This document shows positions 21,301-32,630 of a DNA stretch of 64,000 nucleotides, piece by piece. Position 1 is the stretch's first letter; every line of letters begins with the position of its first letter. The translations under genes and the position numbers were made by a program. This stretch comes from Dallia pectoralis. Taxonomy: Eukaryota; Chordata; Actinopteri; Esociformes; Umbridae. Location: the NCBI GenBank assembly GCA_029465975.1, contig CM055746.1, forward strand, positions 2,335,602 to 2,399,601, written 5' to 3'. Under the pieces are notes generated by a model. It ran no database searches and was not told the DNA's origin. It saw nothing but the letters and a program-made list of their open reading frames with translations.

Positions 21301-24300
21301 ACACACACTGCAGCAGCGCTACACATCTACCTGAACGTACAGAGGCAGGTGCGCTCGTTTTCACTTCCTCGTTGGCTAGTGGATCTGTTGATAAAACACC
21401 ACCTGCTCCGCAGTCTCTCCCCTCCCCACCTAATTACCGTGATGAGTGAGGATTTCAGGGAGAGGGTGTGTCGCCAGTCGTTGATGCAAACGGCTCCCTG
21501 AAGGAAAATGAAGCCCGCGTGACACACAATGGGCCAGACTGCGTTTCTAGAAAGCCTGCCCGTACGCTCCCTGCGCGCGTGTGCTCCGGTAGACGTTTAC
21601 GACCGGATGTTCCAGGCGTTTGCCCCGGGGTGTGTAGTTTGCAGCTGTCATCTAATGAGCCATTAAATGACCACATCGTTGTTTCGTGCAGATCTGTAAC
21701 CGTTATTTGTGTTTAGCCGTATTCCTTCACCGATTATATCGTAAATAAGTCTGTGATACTTCATCCTACGTTTCTACACAACAATTAAGGAGTTGTATGA
21801 CATTGTGGAGTTCCTGTCCATCTCCATTTAACATCAACAAACAGCATGTGTTCACATGCCATGTTCATACCAATACACCTTAACCCTGCCACTACATTGA
21901 CCCCGCCATGACCCCACCATGACCCTGCATTCCGCACGACACGGAGACAGACGGTCATTTCCTCAGCCCCCGCGGTAGAACACCCACCTTGGGACACCTG
22001 TCTCCCGTCCGTAATTTAAGACATTCAACCATGACTGGGGGAAGACCTCAGCGGGAATGGGAAGTGTCCAGCTGGGTCTGAGTGTGGCTGTCTAAGATAG
22101 ATCGGAGATAGTCTAGGGGTGGAGGATGGAGGGGGGCGGGGTGTTGGACCGGAGATAGCGTTTAACATTTTTTCCCTGTCTCTCTCATTCTTTCTTGAGC
22201 CTTCCCCAGCTGTATCCAAGCTGCTATTTCACTACGCCAGGTTTCCTGTCCTGAGTATGTTTACCCCTCTGACAGGTTTATCCCTGACAAAGGTTGTGAC
22301 CCACATACTGTACACACACACACACACACACAGAGACTGTTTACAGCAGCTATGTTAAAGACCGAAAGATAATAAAACCATAAATGCCAAATAAGTTGTC
22401 CTTGCTCTCGGCTGCTGGCCGTTGGCCCAACGGGCGTATAGTTACACTGTGATACAGCAACATGCACACATTAGCTATTATGTCATAGGAATGAGGTGCT
22501 CATGTTTTCGATTAGCTGAAAACCAGAAAAACAACAGAAAAGTCAATCCGATTGGGTGAGGGAGAGTCGTCAAAAAGCTAGTTAAAAAGTTAACTAGCCT
22601 CACAGAAATGCGTTTACGACAGCCTAGTGGTATTCATTGTGAAATGGAGATAGGAGATGGCTCTTTATCACCCACACACTTTTAGAGTACGGAGGGCTAA
22701 CGCTTAGGACCAAAGCCAATCCACTCCAGGATCCGTCCTGTTTCATTATGCCTCAGAAACGCCAGCCCTGTGTGCTCACTGTAAGACAAAACACCCTGTT
22801 ATTCACCTGTGTAATAAATACATATCCCAACCTGCATTATAGCTGCTTATAATAATGCTCTGAAGTCTGCCAATCTCCCGGAGAACCACAATCCCACCCA
22901 AATGGAACCACAATCCCACCAAAATGGAACCACAATCCAACCAAAATGGAACCACACTCCCACCAAAATAGCAGAGAAAGAAACAATCTGGGTCCTTAAT
23001 CCCAATCGTTAATAGATAAGTGTCACGTCTGCTGTGCCAGTGGAATCCAACGCCCACATTAGTTGGCACACGGACACCCATTATCGCCCTCACCTGTGTT
23101 CCCGGTCACGGTCCCTATTTAAGTTCCTTCTTCACTAGTGGGTGTTGTTGGTCATTATTTGCAGTGGGGTTTTTTTGTGGTTAGTTTTCTTACTTCTTAG
23201 TTCATGCCTGCATACTTATTTTTCCAGGCTGAGCTGGGTACTGGGGGCGAACCCCGATAAATCCTATTGGATTATCGAGAACAAGGAGGCCTGTTAAACA
23301 TCTCATCCAATGGATGTAACCAACAATAGGGCAATGTCCTCATCCTTGCCGTGGGGCATTGGGAAAGTGTCTTAAGACCAGCGAAAAGAGTTCCTCCGAC
23401 TCCAACACTAAATATAGCAGCATCTGTTCTCCCATCTAGGTACGCTGATGAGTTTCTAAGTCCAGGCAGCAGAGATACTCATAATAATACCTGCAGCAGT
23501 TGCCCCACAGAGATATCACACCAGGAAACTAGTAAAAGCCACACTGATTAAATTACGTTACTTTAATCTCCAAGATGGAAACACTGGAGACCAGCCAGAG
23601 CTGGGTATGGAATTTAAGTGCGACCGTACCAGACTCAGTCCGTGTGGACCGCGTGTTATCATCAAAACTCTGACGGACACTTCCTGAATGTCGACAGGTG
23701 CTTCTGAGAGCAGATGTGTGTCACCCAATCGTGTAAGTCTAAATGGAATCGTGTTAAAAGGAAATGAACACAAATGGCCCCGGCTGGCAGGAACACAACT
23801 GCCTGCAAAACGAACCGGCCAGCGCTAACCAGCTGGTCCTTCTGACAGAAGTTATGTTAAGATGGGTCATGTTGAAAGGTTCCCCCAGGTTCACAGGGGT
23901 TCTCATCACTAGCACTGAAGGATTCACTCCATTTTTAGATCGTTGAATGTCATCAGATGGTCGTCCAATGAATTGGAAGAAATTCATTTTTATCCCTATA
24001 TTATTCGGCAAAACACAAGGCGCAGCGTGTTAGAAAGTCTCACATGTTTGAAAGTATAATGTGTCTGTATGCCGCTGAGGTATTTAAGTCACAAAAAGGA
24101 ATGAGAGAAGGAGCGCGCTAGCCAACAGCAAAGGGGAAAGCCTCAAAGAAGCCATGTTGGCTGAAGCCAAGAAAGAGCGAAGGATGTGTGTGAGGGGTGA
24201 AGGGGCGAGGACAGGGCCATCAGTTTAGGGCTCTGAAGAGTTGGATCATTTAGGAGGAATCCTTTGTCCCCCCAGTGGTTTGTTACCCGAGCTTGTCCTT

Positions 24301-24613
24301 TCTTCTCTTTCAGCTGCTCTATTCTGGAGCACCTAAATGGGGGGAGAGTATTATGGGATAGGTTAGCAATTACTAACCCCCCCCTCCCTCCCCCTCTTAA
24401 AGGAGCAGTGTTATCAAATCTGCCAGCTTCCAGTGCAGAAGTATCTAATAAGTTAGGTTACGGTTGCTCAATCTGGCACCGCTTATAGGCGTCACTAGGA
24501 TGTTTATGCCAAGAAATATTGTTCCTTCAATTGATAAAAACTCTCACAACACTGGTGCTGAGCATTGGAGGAACAACCTGATGTTGTCTGTTGTGTCCAA
24601 ACAGGAACCACAG

Positions 24614-24664
<51 letters not shown>

Positions 24665-26651
24665 TGTGTCTGTTGTTTCCACACAGGAACCACAGAGCGT
24701 GTGTGTGTTGATGTGTCTGTTGTTTCCACACAGGAACCACAGAGCGTGTGTGTGTTGATGTGTCTGTTGTTTCCACACAGGAACCACAGAGCGTGTGTGT
24801 GTGTGTGTGTTGATGTGTCTGTTGTTTCCACACAGGAACCACAGAGCGTGTGTGTGTTGATGTGTCTGTTGTTTCCACACAGGAACCACAGAGCGTGTGT
24901 GTCTGGTACAGGGTACGGTCGAGGCCCTAAATGGCGTCCACAACTTCTTTGCCGAAAAGGTCCGCGAGATGCCTCAGAGCGCCCAGAAGACCGAGCCAGT
25001 CAGCATACTGCAACCACAGACCACGGTCAACCCTGACCGCGTCAAACAGGTGAGGCCCCACCCACTCACAAGTCCAGAACTCCGGCACACATGTGTTTAG
25101 CGGGACGGTCTGCCTTTCTGGGTGTTTGGTCCACAAGCAGAGCCCTGGTAGGGTCAGGAAAATGTGAGGACGTGGGGTTATTTATAACGGCACACTGGGT
25201 CTTCCATAGTGGCACAGAGTTGGACGGCAGCTGCATCCTTAACCCTAGGATTAACAAATCGCTGAGTAAACCATCTACCAGACCAATGGGACTTGTTCTC
25301 TCTGCTTTCTGACTGTTTAATCTCTCTCTCCCTCTCTTCTCTCTCTCTCTCTTCTCTCTCTCCCTCTCTTCTCTCTGTCCCTCTCTTCTCTCTGTCCCTC
25401 TTCTCTCTCTCCCTCTCTTCTCTCTGTCCCTCTCTTCTCTCTGTCCCTCTTCTCTCTGTCCCTCTCTTTTCTCTCTCTCCTCTCTGTCCCGGTCTCTCTT
25501 CACTCTTCTCTCTTCACTCTTCTCTCTCTCCTCTCTGTCCCTCTCTTCTCTCTGTCCCGGTCTCTCTTCACTCTTCTCTCTTCACTCTTCTCTCTGTCCC
25601 TCTCTTCTCTCTGGCTCCCTTCATTCTGCAGGCTAAATTGATCGTGCCCAACAGCACGGCCGGGCTTATCATCGGTAAGGGCGGGGCCACGGTTAAGGCG
25701 GTGATGGAGCAGTCCGGTGCCTGGGTGCAGCTGTCCCAGAAGCCCGAGGGCATCAACCTGCAGGAGCGTGTGGTGACCATCAGCGGGGAACCCGAGCAGA
25801 ACCGCAAAGCTGTGGAGATCATTGTGCAGAAGATCCAGGAGGACCCCCAGAGCAGCAGCTGCCTGAACATCAGCTACTCCAACATATCGGGCCCTGTGGC
25901 CAACTCCAATCCCACTGGCTCCCCATACGCCAACTCCGCCGAGGTCCTGCCCAACGCCGCTGCGGCCGCCGCCACTGCCTCCAGCCTCCTGGGCCAGGCC
26001 GGCCTGGCGGGAATGGGCGGTTTCCCGGGTACCATATCCAGCTTCTCTGGCAACGACCTGCTGGCCATCACCTCTGCCCTCAACACCCTGGCCAGCTACG
26101 GGTACAACACCAACACTCTGGGTCTGGGCCTCAACCCTGCTGCTGCCTCCGGGGTCCTGGCCGCTGTCGCCGCTAGCGCTAACCCTGCAGCCGCCGCCGC
26201 CGCTAACCTCCTGGCGTCCTACGCCAGCGACGCCTCCGGCGGCTCCGGTCATCCCGCCGCCGGCCTGGGGGGCTTCTCGCTGGGCTCGCTGGCCGCCGCG
26301 ACGGGGGCCTCCAACGGCTACCTGAACGCCTCGTCCACGCTGATGGCCACTTCGATGCTGGCGCAGGAGAAGCTGGGCGACGGGGCCAAGGACGTGGTGG
26401 AGATCGCCGTGCCGGAGAACCTGGTGGGCGCCATCCTGGGAAAAGGTGGGAAAACCCTGGTGGAGTACCAGGAGCTGACGGGCGCTCGCATCCAGATCTC
26501 CAAAAAGGGAGAGTTCATCCCCGGCACCCGGAACCGTAAAGTTACCATAACCGGGTCGCCGGCGGCAACACAGGCGGCCCAGTATCTGATCAGCCAGCGA
26601 ATCACGTACGAGCAGGGTGTGCGCGCCACCAACCCACAGAAGGTGGGCTAA
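10361..26651 (+). CDS. nova2: Nova-family neuronal RNA-binding splicing regulator (three KH domains)
   Basis: Four coding exons: 10361-10517, 19877-20020, 24883-25049, 25632-26651 (1488 nt, 495 aa). NOVA proteins bind clustered YCAY RNA and control alternative splicing in neurons. Residues 28-50 contain [10 protein letters not shown] and TKRTN, the N-terminal basic region. KH1 (about 55-125) and KH2 (about 157-225) each show IIGKGG. An Ala-rich linker of about 180 residues ([17 protein letters not shown]) precedes KH3 (about 409-480, AILGKGG); the C-terminus is NPQKVG, as in the family. Paralogue choice is not clean: the N-terminus and exon 3 read more like NOVA1, whereas the linker and linkage to kptn and other 19q13 orthologues favour NOVA2. 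The family is certain. Confidence 0.92.
10519..10916 (+). repeat. 16-bp minisatellite starting in the nova exon 1 splice donor
   Basis: About 25 copies of a 16-bp unit (TAAGRCATRTTGCACA) begin one base after the exon: the TAAG of the donor G|GTAAG is the first TAAG of the array. Later units have CATAAG instead of GGTAAG, so no extra GT donor is made. Point variants are grouped, with one type dominating the distal half. All three reverse frames are open only because the unit lacks stops. Confidence 0.97.
11640..12715 (+). repeat. 92-bp satellite seeded by a Tc1 transposase fragment
   Basis: A Tc1-like stretch at 11640-11835 ([12 protein letters not shown], then [26 protein letters not shown]) is followed by about ten further 92-bp copies that begin near GTTTGCTTCAGTCACATG. 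Every unit encodes SPDLNPIED, the transposase motif holding the last catalytic acidic residue. Since 92 is not a multiple of three, the frame shifts with each copy. One copy carries an extra 18-bp partial duplication near 12400. It lies in nova intron 1. Confidence 0.9.
13256..13722 (+). repeat. 35-bp minisatellite, nova intron 1
   Basis: About 13 copies of a 35-bp unit containing AGAATCACAAGGTATTCAGC and TGAGTACAGG. A minor variant replaces GGAGCCC with ACAAATGAGCAC. No coding capacity. Confidence 0.95.
14506..14565 (+). mobile_element. Tc1 transposase C-terminal remnant
   Basis: A frame ends [15 protein letters not shown] then LTLY and a stop, close to the usual Tc1 transposase ending (ESMPRRIKAVL...GG...Y). 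The upstream frame shows no other transposase motifs, so only the 3' end of the old gene is recognisable. Confidence 0.6.
15333..15384 (+). repeat. (GA)n microsatellite
   Basis: About 25 GA units with one GG interruption, in nova intron 1 at the border of the CpG-rich block. Confidence 0.95.
15560..17180 (+). promoter_or_regulatory. CpG-rich block with candidate internal nova promoter and first exon
   Basis: This part of nova intron 1 is clearly richer in G+C and CpG than its surroundings. It ends in a plausible short coding exon: AGA ATG G|GTAAGAG, with ATG at 16531, exon end 16534, A at -3 and G at +4. Its phase (1) equals that of nova exon 1, so splicing to exon 2 would give [15 protein letters not shown] directly. 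An in-frame TGA 30 nt upstream fixes this ATG as the start. No transcript evidence is available here. Confidence 0.45.
17180..19370. other. nova intron 1, 3' part without recognised features
   Basis: Ordinary intron sequence between the CpG-rich block and the 34-bp minisatellite. Open frames are short and unconserved in appearance, and I recognise no repeat or RNA gene. Confidence 0.5.
19370..19690 (+). repeat. 34-bp pyrimidine-rich minisatellite upstream of nova exon 2
   Basis: About nine copies of a 34-bp unit of the type TTCTAGGTTCTCTCTGTTCC plus TKTAGRRCYACATC, ending about 185 bp before the exon 2 acceptor. Each unit contains CTAG and TAG steps in a pyrimidine-rich context, so it also supplies weak 3' splice-site-like sequence. 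Confidence 0.92.
20021..24600. other. nova intron 2, mostly unique sequence
   Basis: No gene seen. Small features: a direct repeat of about 29 bp just after the exon 2 donor (copies at 20025 and 20065), a short (AC)n at 22315-22331, a 22-bp unit repeated about four times at 22885-22970, and an LTR-like remnant near 23022-23260. Short open frames show no family resemblance. Confidence 0.55.
23022..23260 (+). mobile_element. Possible LTR-like retroelement remnant
   Basis: Starts TGTCACGTCTGCTG and continues with CTCACCTGTGTTCCCGGTCA and TATTTAAG, a composition I associate with the ends of fish LTR or related elements. No partner copy, target-site duplication or coding domain was found, so this is weak. 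Confidence 0.25.
24602..24900 (+). repeat. Tandem array carrying six copies of the nova exon 3 acceptor
   Basis: A unit of mainly 47 bp contains TGATGTGTCTGTTGTTTCC, ACACAG (acceptor), then GAACCACAGAGCGTGTGTGT, the first bases of exon 3. AG|GAACC junctions end at 24604, 24686, 24733, 24780, 24835 and 24882. Only the last continues into the conserved [15 protein letters not shown] sequence, so exon 3 starts at 24883. The first copy is followed by a (GT)n run. Confidence 0.93.
25320..25631 (+). promoter_or_regulatory. Long polypyrimidine tract before nova exon 4
   Basis: About 300 nt made almost only of C and T (CTCTCTTCTCTCTGTCCC repeats) run up to the TTCATTCTGCAG acceptor. Such tracts bind PTB-type repressors and U2AF. 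The strand-specific C/T bias also permits H-DNA (triplex) formation. Confidence 0.8.
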
Positions 26652-29600
26652 ACAGAGAAAAGAGATGACATAAAGGATGGAGACAGAGAACAGACAGGGG
26701 AACGGAGGAGCGCGGAGAGAGAGAGAGAGAGGGGGGGGAACATCCAAATATCTGTTCAATATTTCAGAATTAAAAAAGGAGAAGATCGACGAGTAGAATG
26801 CCGCTGGAGAGAAAAACAAGATAAGTGTGATGTGATTGTGTTTTTAGGACCACGGTCCTGATGTTTTTTAAAAGTTCTTTCAAGTCCTATCGATGATGGT
26901 GATCAGAGTAAAGCTGACGAACTGGTCCACTGCCACGCCGCAGATCCAGGGGTGAGTCCACATGATTTCAACCCCCTTCAGACACCTCATAGCTTTCGCT
27001 CTCTTCCGTTTTTTTTCTCTTGTTTCGTTTTTTTCTTCCATCATTGGTTGCAGACCTCTGCTCCCGGGGAGTTGAGAGTCGGTTGAGATTCCAGACGAGC
27101 TAAATGAGCAAAGACGGCTTTTTGCTTGAGCCTTTTTCCTTTGACCTTCACCGCGCTCGATGTCATCAAAGCGAACAGCCTCGTCTTCATGAGAGAGGTT
27201 AATTGACGAGCACACAAGGTCGTCCAAAAAACTATTAGGCAGACATTTTACTCTAAATTCTTAATGGAGCTCTCTCTATTAATCACTGTACAATTTTAAT
27301 CGAAATTTTGATTTTCACAATTCGGTTTTGATTTGTTTTATTCTTGTCTACTATTTATTGAAATATGGTCTCATTCAAACACGTGTAGATTATTCAAACC
27401 TGTGAACTCGGGTTGACATGAATGTAAAGACAGTATTATAGTTATTTTGTTATTAACAAAGATCAAATGTTTGAGTTGCAGGGACAGATATGTACAGTGT
27501 TTAACCCAGAACTGCACAGTAACTATATGAGTGTAGATCCAGGAGTCAAATGTTCTATGTGAGAGGTTTAGGAGAGGCACAGGAATGTACACACACACAC
27601 ACACGTTCGTATATGTTTCAGCCACCCACATACCCACCACTTTTGGTGCTACAAATCATGACTACAGATACAGCCTTCAACTCCTTTTTCACAGAAATGT
27701 CAAAATCCCTTTGAAGGTTGTTCTCCCACTACGTGATTGTAAGACGCCAGGCATTATCCACTCCTCTGTAGTTTACAGTATGTAGTTCTGCCTTCGTATG
27801 AACAAAGGAGCACAGGATTTTATTCTATGATGGTCAGTCAGTACTCCACTAAATCACAGATCTCCTTTAACCGACGAAGAAAACTGTTTCTTGTGCAACC
27901 GTGGGCAGTTTAGATCCAAATAACATAATTACTGGTTTTAAACCAATCTTTTTTTATATATTGTCACAAATTGGCCCTGTACTTTCAGTTTTGTTGTTAC
28001 ACCTTGGGACATAATTAAATCCCTCAGCTCTATAGCAAACTCCAGGTATCTCACATTACCTTTTACATCGAAGAAACATCTACCTGGAAGGATCCCCGAG
28101 GGAACGAACCATTACAAAGCTGCTTTGTGAAGAAAAGCAGTATTGAACGTTATCTATGAGTGAGGAGATTATGTCTTTACATCTAGGATGGCGACCGATA
28201 TCTACGGAGACACTAATGAGAAATGAACACTAGTCACTATGAGAACACGTTTGGACTGAAACTCATTTGGAGTTTTCTGTGAACCATAACTCGCGATCAG
28301 TCAATACTAATACGGAGTCAAGTGTTCATGAAGTTGGTTGGGCCAACCGGTTTTCGTATCTAAAGTAGATCTAAATGCTAGCTCACCTTGGCAATAGTGC
28401 AGAATACGTTGCCAAATCCTTTCGCTTACTCTCTGTAAGTGCGCCAGTTCTTCTGGAACATTATCAAACAAAGATTACCCTTGATTGCGTCTGCGCTGCT
28501 ATCCATTGGTTTTCATCCGAGTAAACTGGGTCTCTTATGACTGCACTGTGAGACACAACGAAGACACAAAATGTGTTCGTCCCTCCCTGAGCCAAGTGTT
28601 CATGTTCTGATGTACATATCCAAGAAATATAGCTTACAGCTGGTTCACGTGCATCTGCGTGTGGAAGAGCAAAACCAGCTCAGCCGAGAGATAAGAAAAC
28701 GTCTCGCAGGGACGTCCACGATGTGATGTCTTGAAGATGTTTTGGTTTACCGATAACGTTGCACAGCAGAGAACTGCTACACGTTCATATTAATGGAAGT
28801 CTCTCTTCCACTGATCAGTCCAGAGTCATCGATCAACCATGTTGTCTTTTAGTACATCGAATGACACGCATATTGATTTTTCTCTTTTACTGCCCAGCAG
28901 TCCCAGAACACATTTCGCATGTTTATCCATGGCCGTCTGTTTCCAAAGCTCTGTGATTGACTTTCAATAATACACGACGGAACGGGTTAACGCCAGTGCT
29001 GTAGTGGAGGGGGAAATGCATGTAACTGCTGTCTGCCCACCGGTGAAACGGATGTAACTGCTGTCTGCCCAGCGGGGAAACGGATGTAACTGCTGTCTGC
29101 CCAGTGTTTTAACAACAGCCCTCACCTTTTAGGAGTGAATTGACCACGGCCCCTCCACCTGCTCTGCAGTACCTCTGAGGCCACCGTTGTTATCTACTCT
29201 GTGTTTGAGCGTTACGAGCCTGGCACTGAACCAGCCTCCAGACCCATTTCCCTTTCCGGGTATTTCTAAGAGTGACGCGTCGCGGCACTCTGCTGGTCCT
29301 ACATGTTTTTGCCCTGACCTCCTGACATTTTCTCACTGAATTAAAATAGAAGCACAAATCAACGGTGAATTTAACAATATAAGCAATGCAACTAGACTGG
29401 GTTATGGGAGATACCACTTTCGAGCTGTCTGATCTATACATTGCACCAACTCCTCACACTCTCACTCTCTCTCTCTGTTTCTCTGTCTCTCTCTCACACG
29501 CTTTCTCGCTCTCTCTTTGGTCATCGGTTTTTCTTTCTTTAGACATTGACCCCGCCCATATGCCCCTTTTGTCTAATTCAGAAGCCGCCTATTTGCAGTT

Positions 29601-32499
29601 TCCCTTCTGTCTCTTCTCCCCTCGCTCACCAGCCTCCTGTCTTGTCTACTCTTAGGCTCTGACGTCTGGGGTTTCGGGGGGAGTGTCGAAGTGATAGATA
29701 GGACGTATGCACTGTAGGTCATAAGGGTATGCAAATATTTTCACAGCCCAGTGGAAATGCACAGATAACACCTGCCTCCAAACTGTGAAACCCGACCAAA
29801 ACTAACCAGCAACATTGGTTCAAACTACGGTTTCAAATTCCCCACTAAAGGAAGAACGAGTAGGGAAGGGTTTTGTGTTTTGGTTGTATCTTGGTCGAAT
29901 GAGCAAATGTTTGCTGGTTGAACAGGCCGAGCATCCTATCAGCCTCCGAACAAAAGAAAGCGAAAGTAAACGAGAGAAAGGTGGGAACTTGTCTGTGACC
30001 TCACGCTGAAACGGTGACATTCTTTATGCATATCGGAAAAATGACTCAAATTAATTTCTGTGGAAACTGTCATGTCAACATGATCTATATGTACTTTATC
30101 GTAGCTATTCTAGTTTGTAGTCCAAATGCAGTCCAGCGTCGTCGATACAATGTGAAACTCTATGTTATCTTTGTGTGGATGATGAAGAGTGCCAACTAAG
30201 CCTGATTAAGATTAGCTTCGCTGTTCGTTTGTGCATTACGATGAGTCATCATCGACAAGTGGCGTCCATATTTCTGTCATTGATGATTTAGTTTGACCGT
30301 AAACAAAAATGTAAAGAATATTGGAAGCAATATAGTAGCATGTTGTCCTGTTTTGTGTTTTCGTTCTGTCTGTTGTATGAACCTTTGGAATTACTAAGAT
30401 TTTGAATGAATAGGTTTCCATGTACTTTTTGTAAGTTAATGAAATGCTGCTATTTGATAAGTGAAATATACAAAATATTTTAGTTGAAAAATATGTCTGG
30501 TCTGTTGATTAGAAACCTGATCTAAAAGACGGGCATAAAACGAGGTGTATAGAGTACTATACAGTATCGGAAAGAAAATATCATTAACAATAGACTTTAG
30601 TACAACATGTGCCAAACTAGACTTCTGCAGCTTTTGAAATTGTAGATGTGCGATCCAATGTTAGACATTAATAACTTGTTTTAGAAGTGCTGATCAAGTG
30701 CCAATCTAACAATGTTTTTAAGTTAAGAAAAGATAATCAACTACATAACTTAAGGAAACAAAGGACGAAAAATAACTGTGCGCATTGTTTTACCCCAGAG
30801 CTACATAGAATAAGAGCTAACGATTGTGATTTGTATGGAGCCATGCTGTTTAACCCTTCACGCATCCCTATGTGTGTTCGTTTGACCTGTGGCTTAAGCA
30901 CTGCTGTTCGTCACAAATGTCTCTATAGGCCAGCATGGACTAAGCATAACATGTTATAAGCATTCATAACATAGCCATTAACGATCAGACAAAATGTGTT
31001 TCGTGGAGTTAGGTGTTATCTTTTTGCACGTCTTCTTATTGCATGGTATCAAAGTGAATTATCGAGGGGGGAAAATAAAAAAGGGGGAAAAAGCTAGCAA
31101 GGTGTTCTTCTCGTAACCAATACATAACGTTGCATGCAGTCAGTTGTAGAGCAGTTAATATCGCCTCATTTAAAACGTGGTTTCTTTTCTGTCGTTGGGA
31201 AGGAGCCCATTAATGTCATGTTGGCCCAAATCCATTTCAGATCAAATTCTCTCATAACGGAGTCCATGTCTTTATCACAGTCTCGGTTTTTTCTTAAGGT
31301 ACCATGAGGGACAAATGTGAAACAAGCAAACGCGAAAATGTTATTCAGTGTTATTCTTGTGTTTCAGTTTTTAGAATACCGGGCATGTGTTTTTTTATAT
31401 CAGGTAAAACCTCAGTAAAACCTGTGTGATATTTTTTTTTGTGATATTTTATACCACAGCTTAAAAGGCCAGATCTAATCTATGAATGTACTCCCATTTG
31501 CATTTTATTTCTGTTTAACGTTTCAATCAGTCTTTTAATGTGAATTCAGGGCTGGAATGTCAACTACATGTAGATTTAACATCCAGTGTAATATGTCAAG
31601 ACCAGTTTCAGCTATAGTCAGGTAGGCCAGACAAGGCCACAGTCATAACCAAGATATGTTTTGATCTTTCTGATTCGCTGTCAACATTATCCTGTTTGTT
31701 TGATGTCGCATAAATGCACTTTACTGGTCATTGGGTCATACCTTCCTACAAATGACGTCTCCTATTATTGGATGTGAAACAAAGCGAACCATGTTAACTT
31801 CCACTTGTTTTCCTCTTTCTTTGCCGTTGCTCTGATGTTATTGTTAAGTTTGTGCATTTATTTTTTTCTCTTAACGTCTCGGGTTTCTTATGAACGATGA
31901 GAGGGGTTTGTGTATTAGGCTGTGTTGAAAATGGTGGCACGCGAGTCCTCGCAATATGGCTCGTCTATTCCCTAGCAAAGATTTTTGTACATCGACAATG
32001 AGCAACTTTCTCTTTCAATTAGCGAGCGGTTGCTTAGATTGGCACTGTTCCGTCTTGTCGTGTTGCATTCTGCTGCCTTGAGATCTAGAGGGTGGGAGTA
32101 TTTTTATGGACATGCAGGCCTTGAAGGAACGGTGAACCTCATGATAATGTATCGATGTGGCGTCATCAAGAGTCCTCATTTGTTACTTCACAGAATGCTA
32201 ACCCAAGGTCTCGCCGATATCATTTACAAATCGGAGACAAACAGCACCAGCAGAATTCGATTGCCTCGTTCGTACCTCTGTGACATAAAACGGTCCAACT
32301 ACTATGACTCTCAATTCACCCCCACAAAATGTTCAAACCCCTCCACTACGGAGTGCCAAACTAAGTCATCACCATTCCACACATAATTAGTTTTTCTCCA
32401 GATGTAGCCTGGACATCCCTCAAGGATATTCCTTTCATCAAACGTAGATGATTAAGACGACGTTGCCCCTTCTTTTCCTCAACTTCAGTCGGGGCAAAT

Positions 32500-32630
32500 T
32501 CTAGGGGTGCCGTGCATTCATAGGGGCGCCAAACCAGTAAACAAATATGATGCAAATTGGCTGCATGCAAGGGGGGGGCACTAGCTAAAATCTTGCCTAG
32601 GGCACCATATTGGTCAGGGCCGGCCCTGAG
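32500..32630. mobile_element. hAT-like transposon terminal fragment
   Basis: Ends in GGGCACC...GGTCAGGGCCGGCCCTG, a terminus seen in dispersed fish hAT-like repeats. Only one end was recognised and there is no coding sequence. Confidence 0.35.

Noticed and set aside
25500..26819. 439-codon ORF antisense to nova exon 4
   Set aside because: It is a shadow of the GC-rich, Ala/Gly-coding sense strand plus the C/T tract; the sense frame has three KH domains and conserved family sequence.
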